The notes: generated by a model not told the origin, from the sequence alone. Numbered from the stretch's first letter, positions 31,264-40,417 are shown. The stretch is DNA of 64,000 nt from Emiliania huxleyi CCMP1516 (GCF_000372725.1 NW_005200712.1:90236-154235); one strand, 5' to 3'. Translations and numbers: made by a program.

Positions 31264-32067
31264 TCAGACGCACGCCTCCCCACACGCGCCGGTGAGAGCA
31301 CTGAACTCACGTGGTCGTATGGGGTGCACTATCCTCGCCGAGCCTTGCTGTTGCTGCTGCTGCTGCTGCTCCTCCTCCTCCTCCTGCTGTTGTTGCTGCC
31401 GCTGCTGCTGCTGCTCCTGCTGCTGCTCCTGCTGCTGCGTCTCCGGGTCCGAGGCGCGATCTAGGCGCCATCCTGCAAAGCCGATTGCGGGGATCGGCAC
31501 CAGGAAGAAGAGGTAGACCCTCCGGCCTGGGTCGAGGACGCAGGCCCCCGTGACGCAGGCGGCCACCGCGCCGCTCGCGCCCACGCAGCCCGCCGCCTGG
31601 ATCTCCGCCCGCTCGCGCAGCGCGCTCGTGCGGTCGCGCAGCGTCTGCTGCTCGGCGAGCCAGGCACTCGAGCTGACGACCGAGCCTGCGAGGTAGAGCG
31701 TCGCGAAGGCTGGCACGCCGAGCCGGCGCGGCAGGCTCAGGCCAAAGAAGCTGAGCATCACCATGTTGGTGAGCAGGTGCGAGGGAGAGAGCTGCGAGAA
31801 AGCGGACGTGATCATCGTGTGCCAGCGCCGGCGCCGCACGCTCTCGAGGCTGAGCACAAAATGGCGGTGCATGAAAGGCTGCCACCTCCGATCCTGCCAG
31901 AAGGCGTGCACAACCATGTTAGCGCCGACGACCGAGAACAGCGAAAGCTCAGGCACGCCCGACTGCGTCACGAAAGACGGAGGCGGAGGCGGCGGAGGAG
32001 GTCGCACGTGAGGGCGGCGGCCAAAGGCGAGCCCACGAGCGAAGCGGCGGGGGGTCGCCCGGAGCAT
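31264..32067 (-). CDS. Rhomboid-family intramembrane protease-like protein (PARL-like), polyQ tail
   Basis: 267 residues. The Arg-rich N-terminus (MLRATPRRFARGLAFGRR) looks like a mitochondrial presequence, and a Pro run follows. Hydrophobic segments start near residue 41. HLLTN (97-101) gives the rhomboid HxxxN motif of helix 2, preceded by the PARL-like block RRWHTMITSAFSQLSPSH. The catalytic serine is S165 in GASG (163-166). Another hydrophobic helix follows (YLFFLVPIPAIGFAGW). The sequence then enters a Gln/Glu tract (about 210-242) and ends without the second catalytic residue, the His of the last helix (HxxGxxxG). Either a final exon is spliced from outside what I could find, or the copy is truncated or inactive. 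Rhomboids cleave transmembrane substrates within the membrane; mitochondrial location is inferred. Confidence 0.7.
   Translation of the reverse strand: MLRATPRRFARGLAFGRRPHVRPPPPPPPPSFVTQSGVPELSLFSVVGANMVVHAFWQDRRWQPFMHRHFVLSLESVRRRRWHTMITSAFSQLSPSHLLTNMVMLSFFGLSLPRRLGVPAFATLYLAGSVVSSSAWLAEQQTLRDRTSALRERAEIQAAGCVGASGAVAACVTGACVLDPGRRVYLFFLVPIPAIGFAGWRLDRASDPETQQQEQQQEQQQQRQQQQQEEEEEQQQQQQQQGSARIVHPIRPREFSALTGACGEACV
31346..31440 (-). repeat. CAG/CTG trinucleotide repeat (polyglutamine)
   Basis: An interrupted CTG run on the plus strand, read as CAG on the minus strand. It encodes mixed polyGln/polyGlu at the C-terminus of the rhomboid-like ORF. Such tracts are length-unstable and may hide the true exon end. 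Confidence 0.85.
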
Positions 32068-32547
32068 ATGTGTGTGTGGGGGTGGCTGGGCAAGGCGAGG
32101 ACAGGTGGCGGTGTTTGGGGTGTGAATGTGGTTTTTGTGCAGCGCATTCTGCTACACCAGACTGCGGGGTTTCTTTTTTAATACCTTAATTCTTTGAGGT
32201 TGCAACATGTATGTAAAAGAGTGGTCGAATTTCGTTAGTTAGGCAGGACAGGCAGGAAACGAATCGGAAACGAATCGGAAACACACACACAATAACAAAC
32301 AAAATGCCTCCTTGCCTCCCCGGCATCGTACGCGGACGTGCGCGGGGCCTTGACCGTGTCCATCGGCAACCGCACGAAGAGGGAGGATCGATGAGGGCCG
32401 CCGAGAGCGATCCTCCGGCCAACTCTTGTCTGTCTGTGGACTGTGCGTGCCGTCATCATCTGTCCAGCGTCCACCCATACCGCGTTGGCTTAGGGTACCC
32501 CTAGGCTTAAAAGGGTGGGCCCTGGGGCGCCTGCGGCTTAAACGGCT

Positions 32548-32575
32548 TAAAACCTGCCAGGCAGGGCAGGTTTTA
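32548..32575. other. Perfect 11-bp hairpin beside repeated TTAAACGG motifs
   Basis: TAAAACCTGCC (32548-32558) pairs with GGCAGGTTTTA (32565-32575) around a 6-base loop. Nearby, CTTAAACGG-type motifs recur around 32535-32625. Possibly the end of a small element or a 3' processing signal; there is no gene between 32068 and 32700. Confidence 0.5.
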
Positions 32576-32700
32576 TTAAGAGCTGCTGGGCCGCCGATTC
32601 CTTAAACGGTCTTAAACGCTTAAACGGTGCGGGAGAGCTCCCGAGCCTCCCATCCCTCCATTGGGGTGTCTGTTTTATTTATTTCTTCCGACCCCCCCCC

Positions 32701-33868
32701 AACCTGGTTTGTGGAGCTCCCGCACATGTCTAGACAGTCCTGAGCCTGTCCAGACAGTGTCCAGACAGCGTCCAGACAGTGTCCAGACAGCGTCCAGACA
32801 GCGTGTCCAGACAGCGTCCAGACAGCGTCCAGAGAGTGGCACATGGCTCCACTCTTCACAGTAAAGTCTCGTAGTCGTGGCTGGACGACCCCTGACAGCA
32901 CCCCTGGCGCTGCCGAGGCCACTCCCCACCCACCCACCCACCCATCCGCATGCCGCTTTCTTTACTTGCCATTGAGGGGGGGGGGGGCGTCTAGACAGCA
33001 GAACTTAAGAGAACTTGAGAACTTGAAGTTTGAACTTGTAGTTTTGTCTAGACAGCTGTCTAGACAGCTGTCTAGACACACGCCCTCTTCACAGCAGGGT
33101 TCCGCAAAGTGCCCGCGAAAGTCGGCAGAGCGGCAACTGTGGCGTATTCTGGGCAACGCCATGACGTTGTGGAAAGGGCAGAGCAAGCGTGGGCACGCAT
33201 TGGTCGGGTTCCATGCTGCAGCCGCGAGCCCCGCGCCGCAGCCGATGAAGAAGCTGCGGGCCGGCAGTAGCCACGTCGACCCGCCGCTGCGCATCGGGCA
33301 AAGCGCGAGCCCAGCAGTTCAGTCAGGCACGCACGCTGCACCCACGACGGCGGCCTCGGGGCGCGCGCGACCGAACGCGCTTGCGGCGCCGCCACGCCGT
33401 CCTTTCACATCGGTTTCCATTGAGAAAGATGTTTTGTCCACATACGTCATACCACGTCCATCCATCCAACCAAGAGAATGCAACTCAAGTTTTGATCGCT
33501 CACAGCTGGCCGACGTGTTGTTGAGTATCAGAGTATGATTCCTGTCTGCAGGTCTATTCACACCTCATGCGATCTTCCATGTCCAGACAGCGTCCAGACA
33601 GTGTCCAAGACAGCGTCCAGACAGCGTCCAGACAGTGTCCAGACAGCGTCCAGACAGCAAAATCGGAGCGTCTAGACAGCTATTCAGACAGTAATAGCAC
33701 TTGAGTGTACACAGCTGATTGAAGTAAAGGGAAATGATGCAGCTGCCTGCCAGAGCAGAAAGATTCCTTAATTCTCTCCACTACAAAAAAAGTCCAGTGC
33801 GGAACCGAGATCATGGCCCCGAATGCCGTGCTCTCTAGGTAATGTGCGGGAGCTCCACAAACCAGGTT
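32701..33868. mobile_element. Non-autonomous inverted-repeat DNA element with subterminal 11-bp arrays
   Basis: A perfect 25-bp terminal inverted repeat: 32701-32725 (begins AACCTGGTTTGTGG) and 33844-33868 (ends CCACAAACCAGGTT). Just inside both ends are arrays of the 11-mer GTCCAGACAGC/T (about 32747-32832 and 33581-33655), and further TGTCTAGACA palindromes lie at 33041-33076. Terminal inverted repeats with subterminal motif arrays are the usual architecture of cut-and-paste elements whose transposase binds the internal motifs. The interior ORFs show no transposase domain, so the copy is non-autonomous. No target duplication is clear because both flanks are C/G homopolymeric. Confidence 0.75.
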
Positions 33869-34021
33869 CCATGAGCTTTTAGTTTGTGCAGGGGGGGTAC
33901 CGAGCAGTGAGCGGCCGCTGGTCAAAGGTGAAGGGGTGGTTGCGTCTCGCACCCCTCGTCGTTTGGCGTGTCCGTTTTTATTATATATTTATTTATGAAA
34001 GGGGGGCGCGCAAGCCGCAGC

Positions 34022-34242
34022 CTAGGCCCATCCCCGGCGCTCGGCCAGCTCGCCGCCGATCTTGCACAGCTGCTCCACCAGCAAGTCGAGGTCCTCGAAC
34101 CGGGTGCGGTGGTTGGTCAGGTTGATTCGGATCGCGAGCACGCCGCGGATCCGGGTCGTCGAGGGGACGGCCACCCCGCGCTCCTGCAGCTCGACGACAA
34201 TCTCGTCATTCAACGCGTCGAGCGCCGCCCCGTCTGCAGCCA

Positions 34243-34288
<46 letters not shown>

Positions 34289-36911
34289 TCCCAGCAGCCC
34301 CGCCGGCTCGTAGCGGAATACGACGATCTGCAAGCTGAGCGGGGCGAGGCGGGTGAGAGTGGGCGCCTTGTCGACCAGCGCCGCCAAGTGCTCCGCATGC
34401 CGCAAGTTGGCCTACGCCCGAGGCCCGGCAGGCCGTCAAGAGGGGCCACCCGCGCGGCGGAAGCGCCCCCCCGCGCCGCAACCGTGATTGCCGCGCCGAG
34501 CGCTCGCGTGCCGTGCTCGAGCAAGTGCGACCAGACCTTGAGCGCCCGGAACCCGCGCGACAGCTCGATCCCCAAGTCCACGGGCCAGGGCGCGTTTGCG
34601 GCGAGTCCGCGCGCGTTGCCGGCTAGGTAGTCTGGCGAATGCCTGCCGCCGCCGCCGCCCGCGAGCGACGATGCGCGGTCGGAGAAAGCGCGCCTGTTCA
34701 TACCCAGAGGTGTGAAGAGACACCGCTCGCACCCACCGCCAGCAAGTCGGCTACGGCGCGCAAGTGCGTGTCGCCGTCGCGGACGAGCACGCAGCCGCAG
34801 TCGTAGTTGACGTGCAGCCACCTGTAGAAGCCGACCCCTCGCCCTGGGGAATCTCGGTGACTGTCGGAGGCGAATGGGGGCAGCTCTAGCAACTTGTGGA
34901 AATCAAACGCGAGCGACGAGGCGCGACCCATCCCCCTCAGCCGCGGCCGCACCTCGTCGCTTAGCACAGCCGCCGCACCAAAGGCGCCGTCCACGTGCAT
35001 CCACAGCCCTTGCGCCTACTCTCGGCGGGCTCTCGAAATCTCGGGGGGCATCTCGGATGAACCTCAGGGCTCTCCGCCACGGCTCGTGCGCCTCCGCCAC
35101 GTCCGCTAGCGCGTCGAGGTCGTCGATGGCGCCCACATTGACGGAGCCTAACTCTCAGGCAATCTCGGCTCATCTCGGGCACTCTGAGGCAATCTCCTCG
35201 GCCCGCGTTGACGGCGCCGGCGGTGGCCACGAGCAGCCAGGGGGTGAGCCCGCGCCGCCTGTCCTCGGCCACCATAGCGTGCAGCGCCTGTGGACGTGTC
35301 GCGGACATGTCACGGACGTGTCGCGGACAGGGCCCGCCGCCAAGCGTCTGCAGCGCCGGCACGTCCATCGTGAACGCGTCCGTCACGGGGACGATGCGCA
35401 GCGCGTCCGCACCGACGCCGAGCACGTCCAGGGCGCGCCTGCGGGTGAGTCGGCGGCGGAGTCTCGCTGGCACGTCGCGTGCCGACGCCGCGCACTGCAC
35501 TGGCTGTTGCACGAGCGAGCGTGTGCTGCACTAGCGAGAGCTTGACGCGTGCTGCACTAGCTGCTGCACGAGCGGGCGCGCGCTTGATGCAAGAGTGCGT
35601 CCCCTGCGCCGCGTAGCCCACGAGGCGAGTCGGCCCGCCTGTGGGAAGGGGCAGAGAGGGTGCATTGCAGGCTCGGAGAAGGCTCCGCGTGGCACACGTA
35701 GCCGCCCTCTCTCTGCCTCCGGCCCGGGGCGGCGGCGATGGCGGAGGGCTGGGCGGCGGCGGCGGTGACGGGGGCGGCGGGCTCGGTGGCGGGGGTGAGG
35801 CGCGCCGGCGAGGCCGCCCTCACGGCTCGCGTCAAAGCCAAGCCGCGCGTCGCGAGCCGCCTGCGGGACGTGTCTCGGACATGTCACGGACATGTCTCGG
35901 ACATGTCGCGGACGTCGCGGACAAGGGTCAGGCGACCGCTCGTCCTGCCCCTCCCCTCAGCAGAGCGGGCGGGAATGCTGAAGCATGCACGCCACGTAGG
36001 TGGAGCCTGACCGTACTGCCGCGTGCCCTATACCGGCCCGTTGATACTGTGGTGCGCGGCACGGGGGGCTGTGCTGTGTGATGCGGGGCTGTGGTGTCGC
36101 GCGGCCTTGAGCGCGAGGACGGTCGCCATGCTGGTCCCGCTGACGAGGAGCCCGCCGGCCGAGGCTGGGAACCCCATCATCTCCTTGCACCACGTCAGCA
36201 CCTGTCGGCCCGTCCGTCCGTCCGTGAGAGAGAGGGGGAGGGGGAGAGAGGGGTGTCCGTCCGCCAGTGTGACACGCGCACCCCTGGCACGGCGGGAGGC
36301 AGAGCACATGGGGCATTGCACACCAAGCGTCGTGTGCGTTCTCGGAGGACGGCATCGCCACAGACATGAGTGGGGCCGTCAGAGCTCACCTGCCGCTCGA
36401 CGTAGATCCCGACGTGGTCCCGCCCGCCGCAGTTGGCATTCATCGCGGCGCCGACGAGTTCTGGAAGCACACCGCCGGGGCTGCCGCTGCCGTGGACCCA
36501 GCCGAAGAACCGCGGGTGTGTGTTGCCGGCTCCGTACGGCAGCAGCGCCAGCAGCCTCTCGCACAGCTCTCCGTGCGCAAGCCCGTCTTCTGGCGGTACC
36601 GGCGCTCGCAGAGCCTCCTTTAGGTCGTCGGGCACCGGCGTCCAGACGCGACCCTCCGACGCAGCCTCGAGTTTGTCCAGCGACGCGTCGAGGACTGCAT
36701 GCGCGCTGGCGCGGAGAGTGGCCCAGTCGGCAGGGTCGAGCGAGGTCGGGCTCGGAGAGCCCATGCCGCCAGCACCGCCAGCATCTGAGCCGGAAGTGGC
36801 GCCACCACGGAGCCACGCGAGCGAAGCGAGCATGGCTCGCGCCAACACCGGGCCGCCCAGCCAGAAAGAGAAATCGGGTCCGCTTGAGCCTATGCAAGGT
36901 CGTGGGATCAC
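34022..36911 (-). CDS. PLP-dependent group II amino-acid decarboxylase (AADC/tyrosine-decarboxylase-like), 11 exons
   Basis: Exons on the minus strand: 36911-36390, 36201-36106, 35860-35806, 35638-35584, 35438-35348, 35287-35218, 35147-35092, 35015-34894, 34821-34762, 34693-34483 and 34411-34022. Together they give exactly 576 codons. Family landmarks in order: LPYGAGNTHPRFFGWVHG, NANCGGRDHVGIYVERQ, GLLVSGTSMATVLALK, LVGYAAQGTHS, VATAGSVNVGAIDDLDAL, WMHVDGAFG (PLP-pyridine Asp), SLAFDFHKWLHVNYDCGCVL (Schiff-base Lys in HK) and NARGLAANAPWPVDLG/ELSRGFRALKVW. A polyGly run (GCC repeat, 34243-34289) interrupts the C-terminal domain. Six introns use GC donors (B/C, C/D, D/E, F/G, G/H, I/J); A/B, H/I and J/K use GT. 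Between exons E and F lie 60 bases in frame (35288-35347) that may be an intron or a 20-residue insert. The start is uncertain (Met1, Met27 or Met50). The substrate amino acid cannot be told from sequence. Confidence 0.93.
34243..34289 (-). repeat. GCC trinucleotide repeat (polyglycine in decarboxylase)
   Basis: An uninterrupted GCC run on the plus strand, encoding a polyGly loop between the strand VVFRYEPAGLL and the helix ALDALNDEIVVELQERG of the C-terminal domain. Probably a surface loop expansion. Confidence 0.85.
35866..35928. repeat. Intronic decamer minisatellite (GGACATGTCN)
   Basis: Units such as GGACGTGTCTC, GGACATGTCAC, GGACATGTCTC and GGACATGTCGC are repeated about six times inside decarboxylase intron B/C (35861-36105). 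The same motif also makes up most of the 60-bp segment at 35288-35347 between exons E and F. Confidence 0.8.
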
Positions 36912-37036
36912 GTGGGGTGGTGGAACCGCGGAGGCAAAGATGGCCGCGATTGCTCTTTTTGCGGAGAGGCGGCGGCGGCGTATGCACGCTCACCTCACAT
37001 CACAGGCCAGCGGCCGGGGGGGTGTGGGGCAACTTC

Positions 37037-37120
37037 ACTTGGAGTGCATTTATTAACCGCACGCCCAGGGCCGGGGAGCTAAGAAGCGCACCCACCGGGG
37101 CGCGGGGGGCCGGACGACTG
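37037..37120. repeat. Dispersed repeat, copy B (partial)
   Basis: Matches copies A (27213-27371) and C (37885-38045) through ACTTGGAGTGCA, CCAGGGCCGGGGAGCTAAGA and AGCGCACCCA, then diverges. It has the same orientation as copy C, so the PAN-like coding segment lies between two direct copies. Confidence 0.7.
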
Positions 37121-37225
37121 TTATCGCACGTTGGAGTGCCGGTTACGCTTTCTTTCTTTCTTTGGACGCGACGCGTAGCAGAGCCACCCCCCGGACCCCG
37201 GGGGGGGGGGGGGGACACACCTTAC

Positions 37226-37855
37226 GGGCGCCTTCATGTAGCACTCCGCCCCCGGCACCGGCACCGTCGAGACGATGGCATCGCTGAAGAGCTTGCAGCG
37301 CTGCTTGCCGTTGGGGTAGGAGGCGTGCTCGAAGCCGGTGCAGGCGCTGTCGTAGAGGCACCTGTCGTGGCAGTTGCTCTTGGACACGCCCCACAGCTCC
37401 TCGTACGCGTTCCCCTTGTTGTTGTCGTTGGTCCGGCAGGCGCCACTCTTCGCCCACGTAAAGATGGGGTGGACGCCCGCCGCCTGGCCGGCCGCCGCCG
37501 CGGCGGCAGCCGGCGAGGGCGACACGGACGGCGGCGGGGGCGACGGTGAGGGCGACGCGGACGGCGGCGGGGGCGACGGCGAGGCCGACGGGGGCGGCGG
37601 CGACGGCGAGGCGGAGGGCGGCGGCGGCGACGGCGAGGCGGAGGGCGGCGGCGGCGACGGCGAGGCGGAGGGCGGCGGCGGCAGCGCGTACTCCACGTTT
37701 GGCGAGACGGTGGACTCGCCGTCGGCGTTCGAGCCCCAGCACTCCGCGAGCGATATTAGAGGCTCCCTGGTGCGGCAGATAGCCGGAGAGGAACTGAGGA
37801 TGCACACAGGACGGGCTGGACAGGGGAAGTGGGACTGCCGTGCTAGCCGGCTCAC
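37226..37855 (-). CDS. Secreted-type protein fragment: Ser/Pro linker plus PAN/apple-like Cys domain
   Basis: Minus-strand coding sequence ending at a GTAAG donor (37221-37225), so at least one further exon is expected. The first part has a Cys and acidic patch, followed by a (PPPPSASPS)n linker encoded by a GC-rich minisatellite (about 37510-37685). Then comes a ~75-residue Cys-rich domain containing SGACRTNDNNKGNAYEELWG, NCHDRCLYDSACTGFEH and CKLFSDAIVSTVPVPGAECY, which has the spacing of PAN/apple-type modules. A CACCAG acceptor near 37767 may define the exon's 5' edge; the Met at 37855 may not be real. The linker style equals that of the giant gene at 47.5-64 kb. PAN domains bind protein or carbohydrate outside the cell; the role here is unknown. 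Confidence 0.55.
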
Positions 37856-37884
37856 AGGTCGAGACTGGCGCCTTGGCGCCTTGT

Positions 37885-38045
37885 ACTTGGAGCACTTGGA
37901 GTGCAGTCGGCAACCTCACATCCAGGGCCGGGGAGCTAAGAAGCGCACCCAGCGGGCCGGATGATCGATATCGGGTTACGGGCTAGAGAGCCCTAGCCCT
38001 GGGGGGGTGCGCGTTTGCAGGGAAAGGGCCGTAAAGTAAACACGG
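37885..38045. repeat. Dispersed repeat, copy C
   Basis: Near-identical to copy A at 27213-27371 over ~160 bp with a handful of differences, in the same orientation. It lies directly upstream (in transcription sense) of the PAN-like fragment. Confidence 0.8.
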
Positions 38046-38224
38046 ATTCTTTCGTGGTGGCTTTGTGGTTGAGATGGCTCTGCACACGTCTCATCACCAT
38101 AGACTTTAGAGTCTCCTAATCTGATATTACCTAGATACCCGCCTGAGGCCTGTACAGATGGCACCATCAATCACCGGCGCCCGGAGCGAGAGAGGAGATA
38201 ATCCTCATGTAAAAAAAGGACCAA

Positions 38225-39422
38225 AGTTGTTTGGTATTGCTAAAAAAAAAGGACGGGGAGCGCAAAGATTTCGTCTTGAGGGCTGAGTGTCATCGCACAT
38301 CGGGTTGGATTTGGGGATGCAAAAACTCAGCGAAAACCCTGTCAGCAGAGTCCTCCTACGGGAATGTACATAAGAGCTACATACACTGAGAGAGAGAACT
38401 GAGAGTACACTGAGTACACTGAGAGTACACTGAAAAAACGCCCTCCTCGGGCGCTTTCTCCGAACCAAAAGAAGAAATACCGCGTCGCGGGACGATGAAG
38501 CGCGGCGTGGCCTCCTCCCCCTCCTCCTCCTCCAAGGCGCGCCGTCGCCGCGCCGACACTCTTGACGCGCCGCTCGTCGAGGCTCTCCGAGCCTCGCCGC
38601 GTCCCTTCCTGCCGGCGAGCGAGGCCGCGTCGAGCGACACGGCGACGGAGCGGGTGGTTGAGGCAGTCAGAGTCGCATCCAGCAACCCGGCGCTGGAGTG
38701 CTTTGGGGTCGACGGCACTGGCGTTCTACTCGGCGTGGCGGCGGCACAGGCGCTCGGCGCGCTGCGGGTGCGCGCCCTCGTCTTCCCGCTTGAGCTCTCG
38801 CTGAGCGCCCCGGCTCAAGAGGCCTTCATCCGGCAACTTGGCCGCAACCGCTGCCTCCGCTCCATCACGCTCAGCTCCACCAACCTGGACGCCGCGGCGG
38901 ACGGCCCGGACGAGCGCTGGAGCCCGCGCGGGTCCGCGTTTGTCGAGCAACTCCAGGCGCTTCGGAGGGAGACGGGGCTGCCGGAGCTCGAGGTTTTGGG
39001 CGACGAGGCGTTTGCGGAGGGCGGGGACAACGAGGAGGGCGGGGAGGAGGAGGGCGAGGGAGGCGAGGGAGAGGAGGAGGACTTTGTGCAATGCGACCGA
39101 CGCCAATGCAGGCGCGAGATGACCAGCCCCACCGAGATCGTTTTCACCAACAAGTTTGGGCAAGACTACTGCGCGGCCTGCGCGGCGGCGATGGAGCCTC
39201 GGCCTGACTTGCGCCAGTCGACGGTCGCTGTCCGGCTCGCTGAGGGGTGATCGTTCTAACCGTCCTCGAAATTGTCGAGATATACATGAAGAAAATGTGA
39301 TCGTGCACGTGTTTTCAAAGTGCGAGAGCGGTGCAGGGTCAACGTGTAATCGTGTACACACAGCCTCGCGGCTGACAAATAACAAGTGTGAGTGTTAGAG
39401 TTGTTTGGTATTGCTAAAAAAA
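38225..39422. repeat. 24-bp perfect direct repeats flanking a 1.15-kb gene-bearing segment
   Basis: AGTTGTTTGGTATTGCTAAA, followed by further A residues, occurs at 38225-38248 and again at 39399-39422. Both copies have the same orientation and are identical over 24 bases. Between them is the complete 251-residue ORF with its flanks. Long direct repeats around a single gene can be target-site duplications of a retrocopy or remnants of a segmental duplication. No poly(A) tail is obvious before the right copy. Confidence 0.65.
38495..39250 (+). CDS. Hypothetical LRR-like protein with acidic region and C-terminal Cys motif
   Basis: An intronless 251-residue frame. A basic N-terminus (KARRRRADTL) is followed by Leu-rich-repeat-like segments (VRVASSNPALECFGVDGTG, RVRALVFPLELSLS, NRCLRSITLSSTNLDAAADG) reminiscent of the RNI/LRR style, then an acidic Gly/Glu stretch (about 190-208). 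The C-terminus has a CDRRQCRRE...YCAACAAAM pattern that could bind zinc. The exact family is not recognised. The gene is enclosed by 24-bp direct repeats and has no visible intron, unlike its neighbours, so it may be a retrocopy. Confidence 0.55.
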   Translation: MKRGVASSPSSSSKARRRRADTLDAPLVEALRASPRPFLPASEAASSDTATERVVEAVRVASSNPALECFGVDGTGVLLGVAAAQALGALRVRALVFPLELSLSAPAQEAFIRQLGRNRCLRSITLSSTNLDAAADGPDERWSPRGSAFVEQLQALRRETGLPELEVLGDEAFAEGGDNEEGGEEEGEGGEGEEEDFVQCDRRQCRREMTSPTEIVFTNKFGQDYCAACAAAMEPRPDLRQSTVAVRLAEG

Positions 39423-39518
39423 TACTCTCTCTCATAAATATACATACATAAATAACGAGCGTGACCGCGTTGGGCGTTGGGGTGTCGGGTGGAGAACTCC
39501 GCTCGCCAGCTCTCGGTC

Positions 39519-40417
39519 TCACTGGAGTGACTCTGTCTCGGACAGGAGGGCAGCCGCCGCAGCGTCAGCATCGGCGGTGAAGATCAGATTGTGACGGACA
39601 GCTAGATTCAGCTTGTCGATGTCCTGTCCGTGGCACTCCTGCGTCCGCTCGTCGGTTGGCTTGAGCTCTCGGACGGTCTCGTTGCGCAGAATGCAGACTG
39701 CCTTGGTACCCGGCACAAGTGGGAATGGCTGCTCGTGCCAAACCCCCTTGTGCATCACAAAGCCTGCGCTGCCATCGAAGGCGAAGCAGCGAACCGCGTC
39801 AAGATCCGGCTCCTCTGCCGACTCGTTGGACGGGGCAAAGAAGCCAACCAGCGGCTTGCCCTCGAGCGGAATGAAAGCCTGCGTGTGCTTGTAGTGCCGC
39901 TCGAGGAACTATGCACAAGCGACCTCGACTGTCTACGTTTGACATCTAATCTCAGCTTCGAGCGCCGCGCCTTGCACTCGAGCGGCCTCGGCTCGTAGCA
40001 GAGCACAAGCACACACCTGTGGAAACGATGGCGTGCTTTCGCATGTTGGATAGTGCAGTGGTGCGGCTCCAAGGTGCAAAGATACTAGGTCGTAACTAAA
40101 TGTGCTGAGAGATTCCATGGGCTAAGGCGCGATCACGTGTCTTCATCGGATGCGAAGTTGGTCGAGGGGTTGACCACCCTGACTGCCTGGTAGTGTGTAG
40201 AAGTGGACGAGGTGGAAGTGTCGCCGAGAAGCGTGCCGAAGGGCGCAAAGTTCTCCGGCGTTGCAGTGACCACGGGGATGCGGCGCACGGTGTGGCCCGC
40301 AGTGCACTTGGACAAGCCGAGCGAGCGGGTCAAGCTGGGCCTCGTGAGAATGTGCGAGCATGAGCTGCACGCTGGGCGCGACCAGGTCGCGGCGAACCCA
40401 AGTTGCTGAGCAAGCAT
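39519..40417 (-). CDS. allA: Ureidoglycolate lyase
   Basis: Minus-strand exons 40417-40137, 40016-39971 and 39908-39519; 717 bp, so 238 residues. The first intron is GTGATC...CCACAG. The second has a GC donor (AAG|GCGCGG...CATAG) and rejoins PRPLECK|FLERHYKHTQAF. Family landmarks: PVVTATPENFAPFGTLL at the N-terminus, then FLERHYKHTQAFIPLEGKPL, LVGFFAPSNE and FVMHKGVWHEQPFPL (the GVWH block typical of AllA). The enzyme splits (S)-ureidoglycolate into glyoxylate and urea, the last step of allantoin/purine breakdown, letting algae use ureides as nitrogen. The first ~60 residues (MLAQQLGFAATWSRPACSS) look like an organelle-targeting extension; peroxisome or mitochondrion cannot be told. The start at 40417 is preferred over an upstream Met because it keeps that leader short. 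Confidence 0.8.

Noticed and set aside
32747-33655. CRISPR-like regular repeats (GTCCAGACAGC)
   Set aside because: The 11-mers are contiguous without unique spacers, and the genome is eukaryotic. They are subterminal arrays of an inverted-repeat element.
37037-38045. Copies B and C as long terminal repeats of a retroelement
   Set aside because: They are only partly alike and differ in length, and the DNA between them encodes a Pro linker and PAN-like domain with no reverse transcriptase, integrase or primer-binding features.
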